DNA of 64,000 bases from Massilia sp. IC2-278. GTDB lineage: Bacteria; Pseudomonadota; Gammaproteobacteria; Burkholderiales; Burkholderiaceae_D. Below the pieces are notes generated by a model. The model had not been told where the DNA came from, did not search any database, and saw only the letters and a program-made list of their open reading frames with translations. The position numbers and the translations under genes were made by a program. Every line of letters starts with the position of its first letter. The first letter of the stretch is position 1. Shown here piece after piece: positions 37,723 through 46,575 of this stretch. The DNA is taken from assembly GCF_020708045.1 (NCBI RefSeq), contig NZ_JAJFES010000002.1, forward strand, positions 248,001-312,000, in the 5' to 3' direction.

Positions 37723-37868
37723 GCGTGGACACAGGTGTCCACCCTACGAAACCCTGCATTTGTAGGGTGGGCCGGGCCGCGCAAGGCACTTGTACCCACG
37801 CGGTACAACAGCGGCAACCCACCAGGTGTCCGGAGTTTCGTAGGGTGGACTCCCGAGTCCACGCTGTA
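37723..37868. repeat. cluster of three REP elements
   Basis: Units at 37723-37748 (GCGTGGACACAGGTGTCCAC then CCTACG), 37762-37805 (GTAGGGTGGGCCGGGCCGCG and on to CCCACGCGG) and 37839-37868 (CGTAGGGTGGACTCCCGAGT then CCACGC). The first 28 bases of the middle unit are identical to the REP after the RAYT gene (52141-52168). The cluster fills the prmC-DUF885 gap. Confidence 0.9.
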
Positions 37869-37967
37869 GTACAGCAGCACACCGCAACGCCTCCCGAAGG
37901 CATCCCACCGCGCGCCTCCCTCTCCCACGCGTTGCTACAATGCTCACACCCCCACCACGCCTCCCCC

Positions 37968-40028
37968 ATGCGCCGCCTATTCGCCCTCCTCGTCCTGTTC
38001 ACCGCGCTCTTCCACAGCGTGGCGCGCGGTGCGCCGGAGGATGCCAGGGCGCTGTTCGAGCGCGACTGGGAATGGCAGCTGCAGCACAACCCCGAATACG
38101 CCACCACGCTCGGCGACGCGCGCTTCAACGCGCGCCTGTCCGACACCACCCTGGCCGCCAGCAAGGCCGCCCTCGACCACGCCCGCAGCGCCCTGGGCGA
38201 AGCACGCGCCATCGACCGTAACGGCCTGGGCCCGCAGGACCGCCTCTCGCTCGACCTCTTCATCGCCGACAAGGAGCGCCAGCTCGCCCTGTTCGCCTTC
38301 CACCCCTTCGACCCGCAGCCGATCAGCGCCTGGGACGGCCTGCACGTGCGCCTGCCGCGCCTGGTCGCCCAGATGCCCTTCGCCACCGAGGAAGACTACC
38401 GCAACTACATCGCCCGCCTGGAAGCATTGCCGGCCCACGTCGACGGCCTGGTCGAGCAGCTGCGCGAAGGCATGCGCACAGGATGGACCGCGCCGAAGGC
38501 CAGCGTGCGCGCCCTGCCCGACATGCTGCGCAACATGCGCGATGGCTTGATGGACGGCGCCCTGGCTGCGCCGTTCAAACGCATCCCCGCCACCATCGAC
38601 CCCGAAGTCCGGGAACAGCTGCTCGCGGCCGGCAATGCCGCCCTGAAGAACAGCGCCGCTCCCTCCCTGCGCAAGCTGGAAGACTTCGTCCGCAACGATT
38701 ATTTGCCGGCCGCGCGCGAATCGCTGGGCGCCGCCAGCCTGCCGGGCGGTCCTGGCTACTATGCCTTCCTGGTGCGCCAGGCGGGCGGCACCGAGCTCAC
38801 GCCCGCCGAGGTCCACGCGCTGGGCTTGAAGGAAGTCGCGCGCATCCGCGTCGCCATGCTCGAGGCCATCAAGCGCACCGGGTTCCAGGGCACGCTGCCG
38901 CAATTCCTGGCCTTTGCACGCAGCGACAAGCGCCTGTTCCCGGCCAGTGCCGACAGCCTGCTGGCGCGCTACCGGCGCACCATCGCCCGCGCCGAGGCGC
39001 GCCTGCCCGCGCTGTTCGGCGCCGTCCCGCAAGAGGGCATCGGCGTCAAGCCGCTGGGCCAGGCAGGCGCCGCCGGCCAGGTGGCGGCCTACTACGAGGC
39101 CGGCACGCCAGGCCGCAGCGCCGCGCTGGTAGTGAACACGGCGCGCCTGGACCGCCAGCCGCTGTGGGAAGTCGAGACGCTGGCCCTGCACGAAGCCCTG
39201 CCCGGCCACCACCTGCAGGTGGCGCGCGCCCAGGCGCTGGGCGGCTTGCCGGCGTTTCGCCGCCACCGCTGGGACGAAGCCTTCGGCGAAGGCTGGGCCA
39301 CCTATGCCGAAAGCCTGGGACCGGAACTCGGCTTCTTCAAGGACGCCTTTTCCTGGTTCGGCTACCTGAACGACGACATGTTCCGCGCCGCGCGCCTGGT
39401 GGTCGACACCGGCATCCACGCCCAGGGCTGGACGCGCCAGCAGGCCATCGACTACCTGAACGCGAACACCGCGAACGCCGCCGCCGACAACGCCGTCGAG
39501 GTCGACCGCTACATCGCCCAGCCGGCCCAGGCCCTGGCCTACAAGATCGGCCAGCTGCGCATCAAGGCGCTGCGCGAGAAGGCGCAAACGGCGCTCGGGC
39601 CGCGCTTCGACCTGCGCCGCTTCCACGATGCGCTGCTCGGCCAGGGTTCGCTGCCGCTGCCGCTGCTGGAACACGAGATGGGGCAATGGCTGGCCGCCCA
39701 GCTGGCGCCGCCCGCCCCGGCGGCCGGACCGGGACCGATCCTGCTGCCGCCGCCGTCCACGCCGGGTCCGGCTGCCGCGCCGCCCGGACCCGGCCCCTTC
39801 CCGTTGACGCCGCCGGCCAGGGCCGCAGAAAAGCCGACCGAAAAGCCGACCGAAAAGCCGGCCGAAAAGCCGGCTGAAAAGCCTGCGGACAAGCCGGCCG
39901 ACAAACCCGCCGACAAACCCGCCGACAAACCTGCTGGAAAACCGGCATCCGCGCCGGCCTCTCCCACCCCTGCCACGCCTCCCGTGCCTGTGGACAAGAC
40001 TGTGAGCAAGACTGTGGGCAAGGGGTAG
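37968..40028 (+). CDS. DUF885 family protein (metallopeptidase-like), repeat tail
   Basis: A 686-residue exported protein. The signal peptide RRLFALLVLFTALFHSVARG is followed by a DUF885 domain. LHEALPGHHLQ near residues 407-417 looks like a metal site (HExxPGHH) and FGEGWATYAE may supply the third ligand, as in carboxypeptidase-like M32 relatives. From about residue 580 the protein changes to a Pro-rich tail, with tetrapeptide repeats EKPT/EKPA/DKPA about nine times, ending VDKTVSKTVGKG. The tail resembles a spacer to the envelope. The last 12 codons belong to a DNA repeat that continues past the stop. ATG 37968 starts at the signal peptide. Confidence 0.8.
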   Translation: MRRLFALLVLFTALFHSVARGAPEDARALFERDWEWQLQHNPEYATTLGDARFNARLSDTTLAASKAALDHARSALGEARAIDRNGLGPQDRLSLDLFIADKERQLALFAFHPFDPQPISAWDGLHVRLPRLVAQMPFATEEDYRNYIARLEALPAHVDGLVEQLREGMRTGWTAPKASVRALPDMLRNMRDGLMDGALAAPFKRIPATIDPEVREQLLAAGNAALKNSAAPSLRKLEDFVRNDYLPAARESLGAASLPGGPGYYAFLVRQAGGTELTPAEVHALGLKEVARIRVAMLEAIKRTGFQGTLPQFLAFARSDKRLFPASADSLLARYRRTIARAEARLPALFGAVPQEGIGVKPLGQAGAAGQVAAYYEAGTPGRSAALVVNTARLDRQPLWEVETLALHEALPGHHLQVARAQALGGLPAFRRHRWDEAFGEGWATYAESLGPELGFFKDAFSWFGYLNDDMFRAARLVVDTGIHAQGWTRQQAIDYLNANTANAAADNAVEVDRYIAQPAQALAYKIGQLRIKALREKAQTALGPRFDLRRFHDALLGQGSLPLPLLEHEMGQWLAAQLAPPAPAAGPGPILLPPPSTPGPAAAPPGPGPFPLTPPARAAEKPTEKPTEKPAEKPAEKPADKPADKPADKPADKPAGKPASAPASPTPATPPVPVDKTVSKTVGKG

Positions 40029-40100
40029 ACAAGGCTGTGAACAGCCTGTAGACAGGCTGTCGATATGCTGTAGATACGCTGTATACAAGCTGTGCACAAG
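39988..40100. repeat. ten-unit phased repeat (12 bp inside the gene, 11 bp after it)
   Basis: CTGT-like unit starts fall at 39988, 40000, 40012 and a weak one at 40023, then 40035, 40046, 40057, 40068, 40079 and 40090. Units look like CTGTGGACAAGA or CTGTGCACAAG. Within the coding end of the DUF885 gene the period is 12 (in frame), beyond the stop it is exactly 11, one helical turn. The array ends about 100 bases before gshA. Confidence 0.85.
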
Positions 40101-40202
40101 TCGTCGCCTGGCGGTTCGGAAATGCAGCGTCCGCCGACGCGCAGTCCGATTTTCGGTTACTCTCTGCACCAATTGATTAGGCAGTATTAGAAAGGAAACA
40201 CT

Positions 40203-41801
40203 GTGTCGAACCAACTGACCCGCCGCCTGGCCCTGCTCGACGACGACGCGCACCGTGGCCTGCTCGGCCAGGGCCTGCGCGGCATCGAACGCGAAACCCT
40301 GCGCATCGATCGCCAGGGCCAGCTCGCGCGCACGCCTCATCCGGTCCAGCTCGGCTCGGCCCTGACCCATTCGCAGATCACGACCGACTACGCTGAGGCC
40401 CTGCTCGAGTTCATTACCCCGGCCGAGCACGACATCGGCCTGGCCCTGCACCGCCTCGACGCCATCCACCGCTTCGCCTACTCGAAACTGGGCGACGAGA
40501 TGCTGTGGAGCGAATCGATGCCGGGCGAACTGCCCTCCGAAGAAGAGATCGAGATCGCCTGGTACGGCAAGTCGAACATCGGCATGCTCAAGCACGTGTA
40601 CCGCCGCGGCCTGGCCCTGCGCTACGGCAAGGCCATGCAATGCATCGCCGGCATCCACTACAACTACTCGCTGCCCGAGGAATTGTGGGAACTGCTGCGC
40701 ACGCACGAGGGCGTCGCGGAAGAACGCCGCAATGCCCTGCGCGACTTCCAATCGGAAAGCTACATCGCCACCATCCGCAACTTCCGCCGCTACAGCTGGC
40801 TGCTGATGTATCTGTTCGGCGCCTCGCCGACGCTGACCAAGAGCTTCCTGCGCGGGCGCGAGCACGGCCTCGAGGAACTGTCGCCGGACACCCTCTACCT
40901 GCCGCATGCCACCAGCCTGCGCATGAGCGACCTGGGTTACCAGAACGATGCCCAGTCCGGCCTGCGCCCGCACGAGAACAGCCTGGAAAGCTACGTCACC
41001 AGCCTGATGGACGCGGTGAACCGCCCGTATGCGCCTTACGAGGCGATCGGCACCAAGAAGGATGGCGAGTGGGTGCAGCTGTCGACCAACGTGCTGCAGA
41101 TCGAGAACGAGTACTACTCGACCATCCGTCCGAAGCGCGTGATCCGTACCGGCGAGCGTCCGGTGCAGGCCCTGTGCAACCGCGGCGTGCAGTACATCGA
41201 GGTGCGCTGTCTCGACGTCGACCCGTTCGAACCGGTGGGCGTGAGCCTGGAGACCGGCCGCTTCCTCGACGCCTTTTTGCTGTTCTGCGCGCTCGACGAA
41301 AGCCCCCTGATCAGCGCCGCCGAAGGCCAGGTCCACGCGCGCAACTTCGCACGCACCGTGAAGGAAGGCCGCAAGCCGGGCCTGACGCTGACCCGCGACG
41401 GCGAGGAAGTGCCGCTGCTGGAATGGGCCGACGAACTGGTCGAGCGCATCCGCCCGCTGGCGCGCCTGCTGGACGCCGAGCACAACGAGCCGGGCGTGCA
41501 CGAAGCCTCGCTCGAGCAGCAAAAGGCCAAGATCGCCGACCCGGGCAAGACGCCGTCGGCGCGCGTGCTGGAAGAAGTGCGCGCCCTCGGTTCGGCCGCC
41601 GCTTTCGGGCTGCGCCAGAGCCAGCTGCACGCGGCATACTTCCGCGAAAGCCCGCTGATGCCGGCCGAGGAAGCCGCTTTCCTCGAACAGGCCGCCGCTT
41701 CGCTGGCCGAGCAGGCCATCATCGAGCAGAGCGACACCGGCAGCTTCGACGACTTCGTGGCGGCGTACAACAGCAGTACACTGTGCGGTAACCATAGCTG
41801 A
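40203..41801 (+). CDS. gshA: glutamate-cysteine ligase
   Basis: A 532-residue gamma-glutamylcysteine synthetase of the E. coli GshA type, first enzyme of glutathione synthesis. Family-specific stretches are [33 protein letters not shown], and [16 protein letters not shown] 40203 has AGAAAGGA 8 nt upstream and begins [14 protein letters not shown]. Length is as in E. coli (518). The histone-deacetylase-like gene starts 20 nt after it and may be cotranscribed. The upstream 11-bp array could affect its promoter. Confidence 0.95.
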   Translation: MSNQLTRRLALLDDDAHRGLLGQGLRGIERETLRIDRQGQLARTPHPVQLGSALTHSQITTDYAEALLEFITPAEHDIGLALHRLDAIHRFAYSKLGDEMLWSESMPGELPSEEEIEIAWYGKSNIGMLKHVYRRGLALRYGKAMQCIAGIHYNYSLPEELWELLRTHEGVAEERRNALRDFQSESYIATIRNFRRYSWLLMYLFGASPTLTKSFLRGREHGLEELSPDTLYLPHATSLRMSDLGYQNDAQSGLRPHENSLESYVTSLMDAVNRPYAPYEAIGTKKDGEWVQLSTNVLQIENEYYSTIRPKRVIRTGERPVQALCNRGVQYIEVRCLDVDPFEPVGVSLETGRFLDAFLLFCALDESPLISAAEGQVHARNFARTVKEGRKPGLTLTRDGEEVPLLEWADELVERIRPLARLLDAEHNEPGVHEASLEQQKAKIADPGKTPSARVLEEVRALGSAAAFGLRQSQLHAAYFRESPLMPAEEAAFLEQAAASLAEQAIIEQSDTGSFDDFVAAYNSSTLCGNHS

Positions 41802-41821
41802 CCGTCGATACCGGGGATGCC

Positions 41822-42859
41822 TTGCTCACCTTTTACAACGAACACCATGCGCAGCACCGCGGGTCGGATACCCGGCGCGGCGACATGGCGCTTCGTCGTG
41901 ACACGCTCGAACGGGCCGGCCTGGTGCTGGCGGAACTGCAGCGGCGCGGGCTAGGCGAGATCGTCACGCCGCACCGGGTGCCGCTGGTGTCGCTGGAGCG
42001 GGTGCACAGCCCGCGCTACCTGCATTTCCTGCGCAGCGCCTGGAGCGAGTGGACCGCCCTCGACCCGGGCAATGCCGGCAAGGACGCCCTGCCTGCCAGC
42101 TGGCCGATCCGCACCATGCGCAGCGACATCGAGCCGGACAGCTTTGCCGGCCGCCTCGGCCTGTACTCGATGGACAGCGCCACGCCCCTGATGGGCGGCA
42201 CCTGGAACGCGGTGAAGACCGGCGCCGACTGCGCCATCAATGCGGCGCATGCGCTGCGCCTGGGCGAGCGCGGCAGCTTTGCCCTGACCCGCCCGCCGGG
42301 CCACCATGCCGGCTTCGATTTCTTCGGCGGCGGCTGCTACCTGAACAACGCGGCCCTGGCCGCCCAGCACCTGCTCGACGATGGTCTCAAGAGGGTCGCG
42401 ATCCTCGACCTCGACTACCACCACGGCAACGGCACCCAGGGCATCTTCTACAACCGCGGCGAGGTGCTGTGCGTATCGCTCCATGCCGACCCGCGCGCCG
42501 CCTATCCCTATTTCGTTGGCCATGCCGACGAAACCGGCGACGGCGGCGGGCATGGCCACAACATCAACCTGCCGCTGGCGCCAGGCAGCGATGCCCAGGA
42601 ATGGATGGCGGCGCTGGAAACGGCCTGCATCAGGCTCGGCATGTTCGCGCCGGAAGCGCTGGTCGTCGCGCTTGGCGTGAATACCGCCGCGGCGGAACCG
42701 GGCGGCGGCTTCGGCCTGCAGGGCGCAGACTTCCTGCGCATCGGCGAGCGCATCGCCTGGCTCGGCCTGCCGGCCGTCTTCGTGCTCGAAGGCGGCCAGG
42801 CGGGCGACGTCGGCATCAACACGGTCAACGTGCTCGAAGGTTTCGAGACGGCCGCCTGA
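41822..42859 (+). CDS. histone deacetylase family hydrolase (acetylpolyamine amidohydrolase-like)
   Basis: A 345-residue zinc amidohydrolase. The zinc and catalytic motifs are RPPGHHAGFDFFGGGCY (His-His dyad), LDLDYHHGNGTQ (Asp and His ligands) and EGGQAGDVGINTVN near the end. Bacterial members deacetylate polyamines or other small amides. The start appears to be TTG 41822 with GGGGAT before it, giving the normal N-terminus LTFYNEHHAQH. In the third motif the usual GGY is GGQ, which removes the transition-state Tyr found in classical HDACs. The function may therefore be altered. Confidence 0.85.
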   Translation: MLTFYNEHHAQHRGSDTRRGDMALRRDTLERAGLVLAELQRRGLGEIVTPHRVPLVSLERVHSPRYLHFLRSAWSEWTALDPGNAGKDALPASWPIRTMRSDIEPDSFAGRLGLYSMDSATPLMGGTWNAVKTGADCAINAAHALRLGERGSFALTRPPGHHAGFDFFGGGCYLNNAALAAQHLLDDGLKRVAILDLDYHHGNGTQGIFYNRGEVLCVSLHADPRAAYPYFVGHADETGDGGGHGHNINLPLAPGSDAQEWMAALETACIRLGMFAPEALVVALGVNTAAAEPGGGFGLQGADFLRIGERIAWLGLPAVFVLEGGQAGDVGINTVNVLEGFETAA

Positions 42860-42886
42860 ATTTTTTACTCTTGAATCGGAAGACAC

Positions 42887-43339
42887 ATGATCGAATGGCA
42901 GTGGTGTAGCTTCGCCGACCTGACTAACGCGCAGCTGTACGAAGTGCTGGCCCAGCGCCAGCAGGTATTCGTGCTGGAACAGACTTGCCTGTATCCGGAC
43001 ATCGACGGCTACGACCTCGACGCCCATCACCTGCTCGGCTGGCGCGACATCGGCGGCCGGCGCGTGCTGGTGGCCTACCTGCGCTGCCTGGCGCCGGGCG
43101 CGAAATACGACGAGATGTCGCTCGGACGCATCCTGACCACGAACGACGTGCGCGGCTCGGGCGTCGGCCGCGAGCTGGTGGCGCACGGCATCCAGTATGC
43201 GGAAACCCTGCATCCGGGCCACCGCATCCGCATCGGGGCCCAGCAGCGCCTGGAAAAGTTTTATCAGGACTTCGGCTTCGAGACCATCTCCGACGCTTAC
43301 GACGAAGACGGGATCATGCACATCGACATGCTGCGCTGA
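42887..43339 (+). CDS. elaA: ElaA-type GNAT acetyltransferase
   Basis: A 150-residue N-acetyltransferase. The ElaA pattern is clear: LYEVLAQRQQVFVLEQTCLY, then DGYDLDAHHLLGW, the acetyl-CoA loop VRGSGVGRELVAHGI, and a C-terminal GAQQRLEKFYQDFGFE. Substrate unknown. It begins 27 nt after the hydrolase gene and is likely in the same transcript. A GC-rich hairpin (GCCTGCC/GGCAGGC, about 43361-43380) follows, between convergent genes. Confidence 0.88.
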   Translation: MIEWQWCSFADLTNAQLYEVLAQRQQVFVLEQTCLYPDIDGYDLDAHHLLGWRDIGGRRVLVAYLRCLAPGAKYDEMSLGRILTTNDVRGSGVGRELVAHGIQYAETLHPGHRIRIGAQQRLEKFYQDFGFETISDAYDEDGIMHIDMLR

Positions 43340-43391
43340 AGCGCAGCATGTACCCCGGGCCTGCCTGCTTCGGCAGGCCGGCTTCAGCAGC

Positions 43392-44690
43392 TTACTTCAG
43401 CAGCCCCGACTTCTGCGGGTCCGGCATGCGCAGGGCGACGATGAAGGCCACGGCGCACATCGCGCTCACGTACCAGTAGAAGTTCGACTCCATCCCGGCC
43501 TGCTTGAACCACAGCGCCACGTATTCGGCCGAGCCGCCGAAGATCGCGTTCGCCACCGCGTACGAGAGGCCGACGCCGAGCGCGCGCACCTCGACCGGGA
43601 ACATCTCGGCCTTGATCAGGCCGCCGATCGAGGTGTACAGGCTGACGATGGTCAGCGCGCAGACGATCAGCACGCCGGCCATCAGCGGGCTGTCGACGCT
43701 GCGCAGCGCCATCATGATCGGCACCGTGGCAATCGCCGCCAGGGCGCCGAACCAGATCATCGAGGTCTTGCGGCCGATGCGGTCGGACAGCGCGCCGAAA
43801 ATCGGCTGCAGGCACATGTAGATGACGAGCACCCCGGTCATGACGGCGCTGGCGGTCTTGGCGTCCATGCCGGCCGTGTTGACCAGGTATTTCTGCATGT
43901 AGGTGGTGAAGGTGTAGAAGATCAGCGAGCCGCCGGCGGTGAAGCCGAGCACGGTGATGAAGGCCTTGCGGTGGTCGCGCAGCAGCGTGGCGACGCTGCC
44001 GGCTTCCTTGCGCTTGCGCTCGGAGGCATTCGTCGTCTCCGTGAGCGAACGGCGCAGGTAGAGCGAGACCAGGGCCGCGCAGGCGCCCAGCACGAAGGGA
44101 ATGCGCCAGCCCCAGGCGCGCAGTTCGGCGTCGCTGAGCAGCTGTTGCAGGATCACCAGCACCAGCAGCGCCAGCAGCTGGCCGCCGATCAGGGTCACGT
44201 ACTGGAAGGAAGCGAAGAAGCCGCGCTTGCCCGGTTCGGCCACCTCGCTCATGTAGGTGGCGCTGGTGCCGTACTCGCCGCCCACCGACAGGCCCTGGAA
44301 CAGGCGCGCCAGCAGCAGCAGGACCGGCGCTGCGGTGCCGATCTGGGCATAGGTCGGCAGCACCGCGATCATCAGCGAGCCGCCGCACATCATCAGCACC
44401 GAGATCATCATCGCGTTCTTGCGGCCGTAGCGGTCGGCGATGCGGCCGAACATCCAGCCGCCCACCGGACGCATCAGGAAGCCGGCGGCAAAGATGCCGG
44501 CCGTGTTCAAGAGCTGGGTGGTCGGGTTACCGGACGGGAAAAAGGCGGCCGAAAAATACAGCGCGCAAAACGAGTAGATGTAGAAGTCGAACCATTCGAC
44601 CAGGTTGCCGGACGAGGCGCCGACAATGGCGAAGATGCGTTGACGCGGGGTGAGTTCTTCGATTTCGTGAGGGGTAATGTGTTGCGACAT
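43392..44690 (-). CDS. MFS transporter, metabolite:proton symporter type
   Basis: A 432-residue inner-membrane carrier with 12 helices. [19 protein letters not shown] in helix 1 and [18 protein letters not shown] in loop 2-3 place it in the MHS family (KgtP, ProP, CitH). Likely substrates are dicarboxylates, 2-oxoglutarate or osmolytes. The C-terminus is short, so it lacks the coiled coil of ProP, which favours a KgtP-like role. AGGAG lies 10 nt before ATG 44690. Confidence 0.88.
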   Translation of the reverse strand: MSQHITPHEIEELTPRQRIFAIVGASSGNLVEWFDFYIYSFCALYFSAAFFPSGNPTTQLLNTAGIFAAGFLMRPVGGWMFGRIADRYGRKNAMMISVLMMCGGSLMIAVLPTYAQIGTAAPVLLLLARLFQGLSVGGEYGTSATYMSEVAEPGKRGFFASFQYVTLIGGQLLALLVLVILQQLLSDAELRAWGWRIPFVLGACAALVSLYLRRSLTETTNASERKRKEAGSVATLLRDHRKAFITVLGFTAGGSLIFYTFTTYMQKYLVNTAGMDAKTASAVMTGVLVIYMCLQPIFGALSDRIGRKTSMIWFGALAAIATVPIMMALRSVDSPLMAGVLIVCALTIVSLYTSIGGLIKAEMFPVEVRALGVGLSYAVANAIFGGSAEYVALWFKQAGMESNFYWYVSAMCAVAFIVALRMPDPQKSGLLK

Positions 44691-44812
44691 GCGGCTGTGC
44701 TCCTGTTATTCGACATACGCGGGTTTCGTCTGGCGAAACCTTGCATATATCGTACACAAGGCAGGAGCGCGCACGGGACCGCGTAGGACGACGCGCCATG
44801 GCGCCCTGGCAG

Positions 44813-45898
44813 TCATCGATGGCGGCGCATGCGGCGCCGCAGGCCGCTCCAGGCGCCGCCGAGCACCAGCCCGGCCAGCATCAGGGCGCCCGGCCGAGGC
44901 TCGGGCACCGGCGGGATCGGATCGAGCCGCACCGCGCGGCAGTCGCCGAATTCGGTGCAGGCGGTGGCGGCGATCTGGCCGGCATCGTTGATGCCGTAGG
45001 CGTCGAGGATGGACCATACCCCCGGACGCTCGACAATCAGGTTCAGGTCGAACATGGCGCCGTCGCGGTAGACGAAGGCGCTGGAAAAATCGATGCCGGG
45101 GATATCGTCGGCATACGTGGAATAGCCGACCACCCAGCCGGCATCGTTCAGGCCGCGCGCCTCGGTAAAGGCGCCGCCAAAGGAACCGATATCCTGCAGC
45201 ACGCCCCCGGTGTAGAGAAAGGCGTGCTGCGTTTCCTCGTCGATGAAGCTGGTGCCGGCGACTTGCCCGTTGTCGTTGATGCCGGCCGCCCAGCTCGACG
45301 GCCCGCCCAGCGTGCCGAGGCTGCGGATGACACCGTCGCGGTAGAGAAAGGCCTGGAAGGCGGTGAAATCGGCGAGGAAGGACGAGCCGACCACGTCGCC
45401 CGCTTCGTTGATGCCGGTGGCGCGTGCCGAATCGGCGCCGAGGTTGCCGATGTCGACCGCCACGCCTGCGCTGTAGAGGAAGGCGTGGTTTTCGCCTGCT
45501 GCGTCGACCCAGGTGCCGGCCACCTGGCCGGCGCTGTTGACAGCGGCGCCGCTGCTGGCCACGCCGAGCTGGCCGATGTCGCGGATGCCGCCATCGTAGA
45601 GGAAGCTGTGGCTGCTGCCGTCGGGACGGTCGGCGCCGCCGGTGATCAGGCCGTTATCGCTGATCCCGAACGCCGCGCTACTGCCGCCACCCAGCGTGCC
45701 GAGGTCGATGACGGCGCCGCCGTCCCACAAGAAGGCGCGTCCATCGACTTGCCCGACGATGCGCCCGGCATTGTCGATGGCGCCCGGACTGGAATTTTCG
45801 GGTCCGAAGACCAGCGCATATGCCGGCTGCGCAAGGGCGCCGGGCATCCAGGCGCAGGCAAGCAATGGCAGGAGTAGCCGCAGGCAGTAATGAAGCAT
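44813..45898 (-). CDS. PEP-CTERM protein with HAF repeats
   Basis: A 361-residue exported protein. The signal peptide CLRLLLPLLACAWMPGALAQ is followed by about seven HAF-type repeats of 40-50 residues, each with INDxGxVxG and a HAFLY or FLYRDG element (for example AAGINDNGQVAGTSF, HAFLYTGGVLQDIGSFGG). The end has PVPEPRPGALMLAGLVLGG plus an Arg-rich tail, the PEP-CTERM sorting signal cut by an exosortase. It should be a secreted or surface protein linked to exopolysaccharide-producing cells. GAGGAAA precedes ATG 45898. No exosortase gene is in the window. Confidence 0.88.
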   Translation of the reverse strand: MLHYCLRLLLPLLACAWMPGALAQPAYALVFGPENSSPGAIDNAGRIVGQVDGRAFLWDGGAVIDLGTLGGGSSAAFGISDNGLITGGADRPDGSSHSFLYDGGIRDIGQLGVASSGAAVNSAGQVAGTWVDAAGENHAFLYSAGVAVDIGNLGADSARATGINEAGDVVGSSFLADFTAFQAFLYRDGVIRSLGTLGGPSSWAAGINDNGQVAGTSFIDEETQHAFLYTGGVLQDIGSFGGAFTEARGLNDAGWVVGYSTYADDIPGIDFSSAFVYRDGAMFDLNLIVERPGVWSILDAYGINDAGQIAATACTEFGDCRAVRLDPIPPVPEPRPGALMLAGLVLGGAWSGLRRRMRRHR

Positions 45899-46022
45899 CG
45901 TTTCCTCGTCGGTCGGGATGGGCCGTGTACAAACGGCCGGGCAGCCCGAGGATGGAGGAAAGCGCGTGCATGTCATCTGCGCCAGCGCAGGAGTGCGCGC
46001 TGGCGCGCAAGCCCGGATGCGC

Positions 46023-46466
46023 TTACTCGACCTTCAGCAGCTCGACGTCGAACACCAGGCCGGTATTCGGCGGAATCGGGCCGCGGCCGTTCTTGCCGTA
46101 GGCGAGGCTCGCCGGAATGTGCAGGGTGCGCTTGCCGCCGACCTTCATGCCGGGGATGCCCTGGGTCCAGCCGGCGATCACCGAATCGACGCCCAGCGTG
46201 AAGGTGAAGGTGCTGGTTTCGAACTGGTTGCCCTTGTTCTCGGCCGCCGTGGTGCTGTACAGCCAGCCGGTGTACTTGACGGTCAGCTTCTTGCCGTTCG
46301 CCGCTTCGGCGCCGGTGCCGACCACGGAGTCGATGGTCTTCAGGGCGGTGGGGGCGCTGACGGCTTCCGGCGCGGCATTGCTGCCGCTGCTACCGCCGCC
46401 GCCGCAGGCGGTAAGGCTGAAGACGGCTGCGCAGGCAGCGGCCATCAGCGGGAACTTGAATGTCAT
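46023..46466 (-). CDS. FKBP-type peptidyl-prolyl isomerase lipoprotein
   Basis: A 147-residue lipoprotein. The lipobox LTAC ends the signal (Cys about 21), followed by a Gly/Ser stretch. The FKBP domain starts about residue 45 and has KKLTVKYTGWLY, SVIAGWTQGIPGMKVGGKR and IPASLAYGKNG, the active-site loops. It assists folding of envelope proteins. GGGAGAG precedes ATG 46466. Single gene. Confidence 0.93.
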   Translation of the reverse strand: MTFKFPLMAAACAAVFSLTACGGGGSSGSNAAPEAVSAPTALKTIDSVVGTGAEAANGKKLTVKYTGWLYSTTAAENKGNQFETSTFTFTLGVDSVIAGWTQGIPGMKVGGKRTLHIPASLAYGKNGRGPIPPNTGLVFDVELLKVE

Positions 46467-46575
46467 GGGTCTCTCCCGGATAAGTGTGCAGATGTTTAAA
46501 ACAGGAAACGCTGCACCTTAACCGAGGGCGGACCGTCAGAGTGTCCGCTTTTTGTATCGCTTTTGTATGCGTTGG

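Noticed and set aside
39988-40100. A CRISPR-like array
   Set aside because: Units are 11-12 bp with no spacers and diverge along the array; no cas genes nearby.
37977-41795. A 1272-codon minus-strand ORF
   Set aside because: It lies opposite the DUF885 and gshA genes, both with clear motifs. It is an antisense open frame due to high GC.
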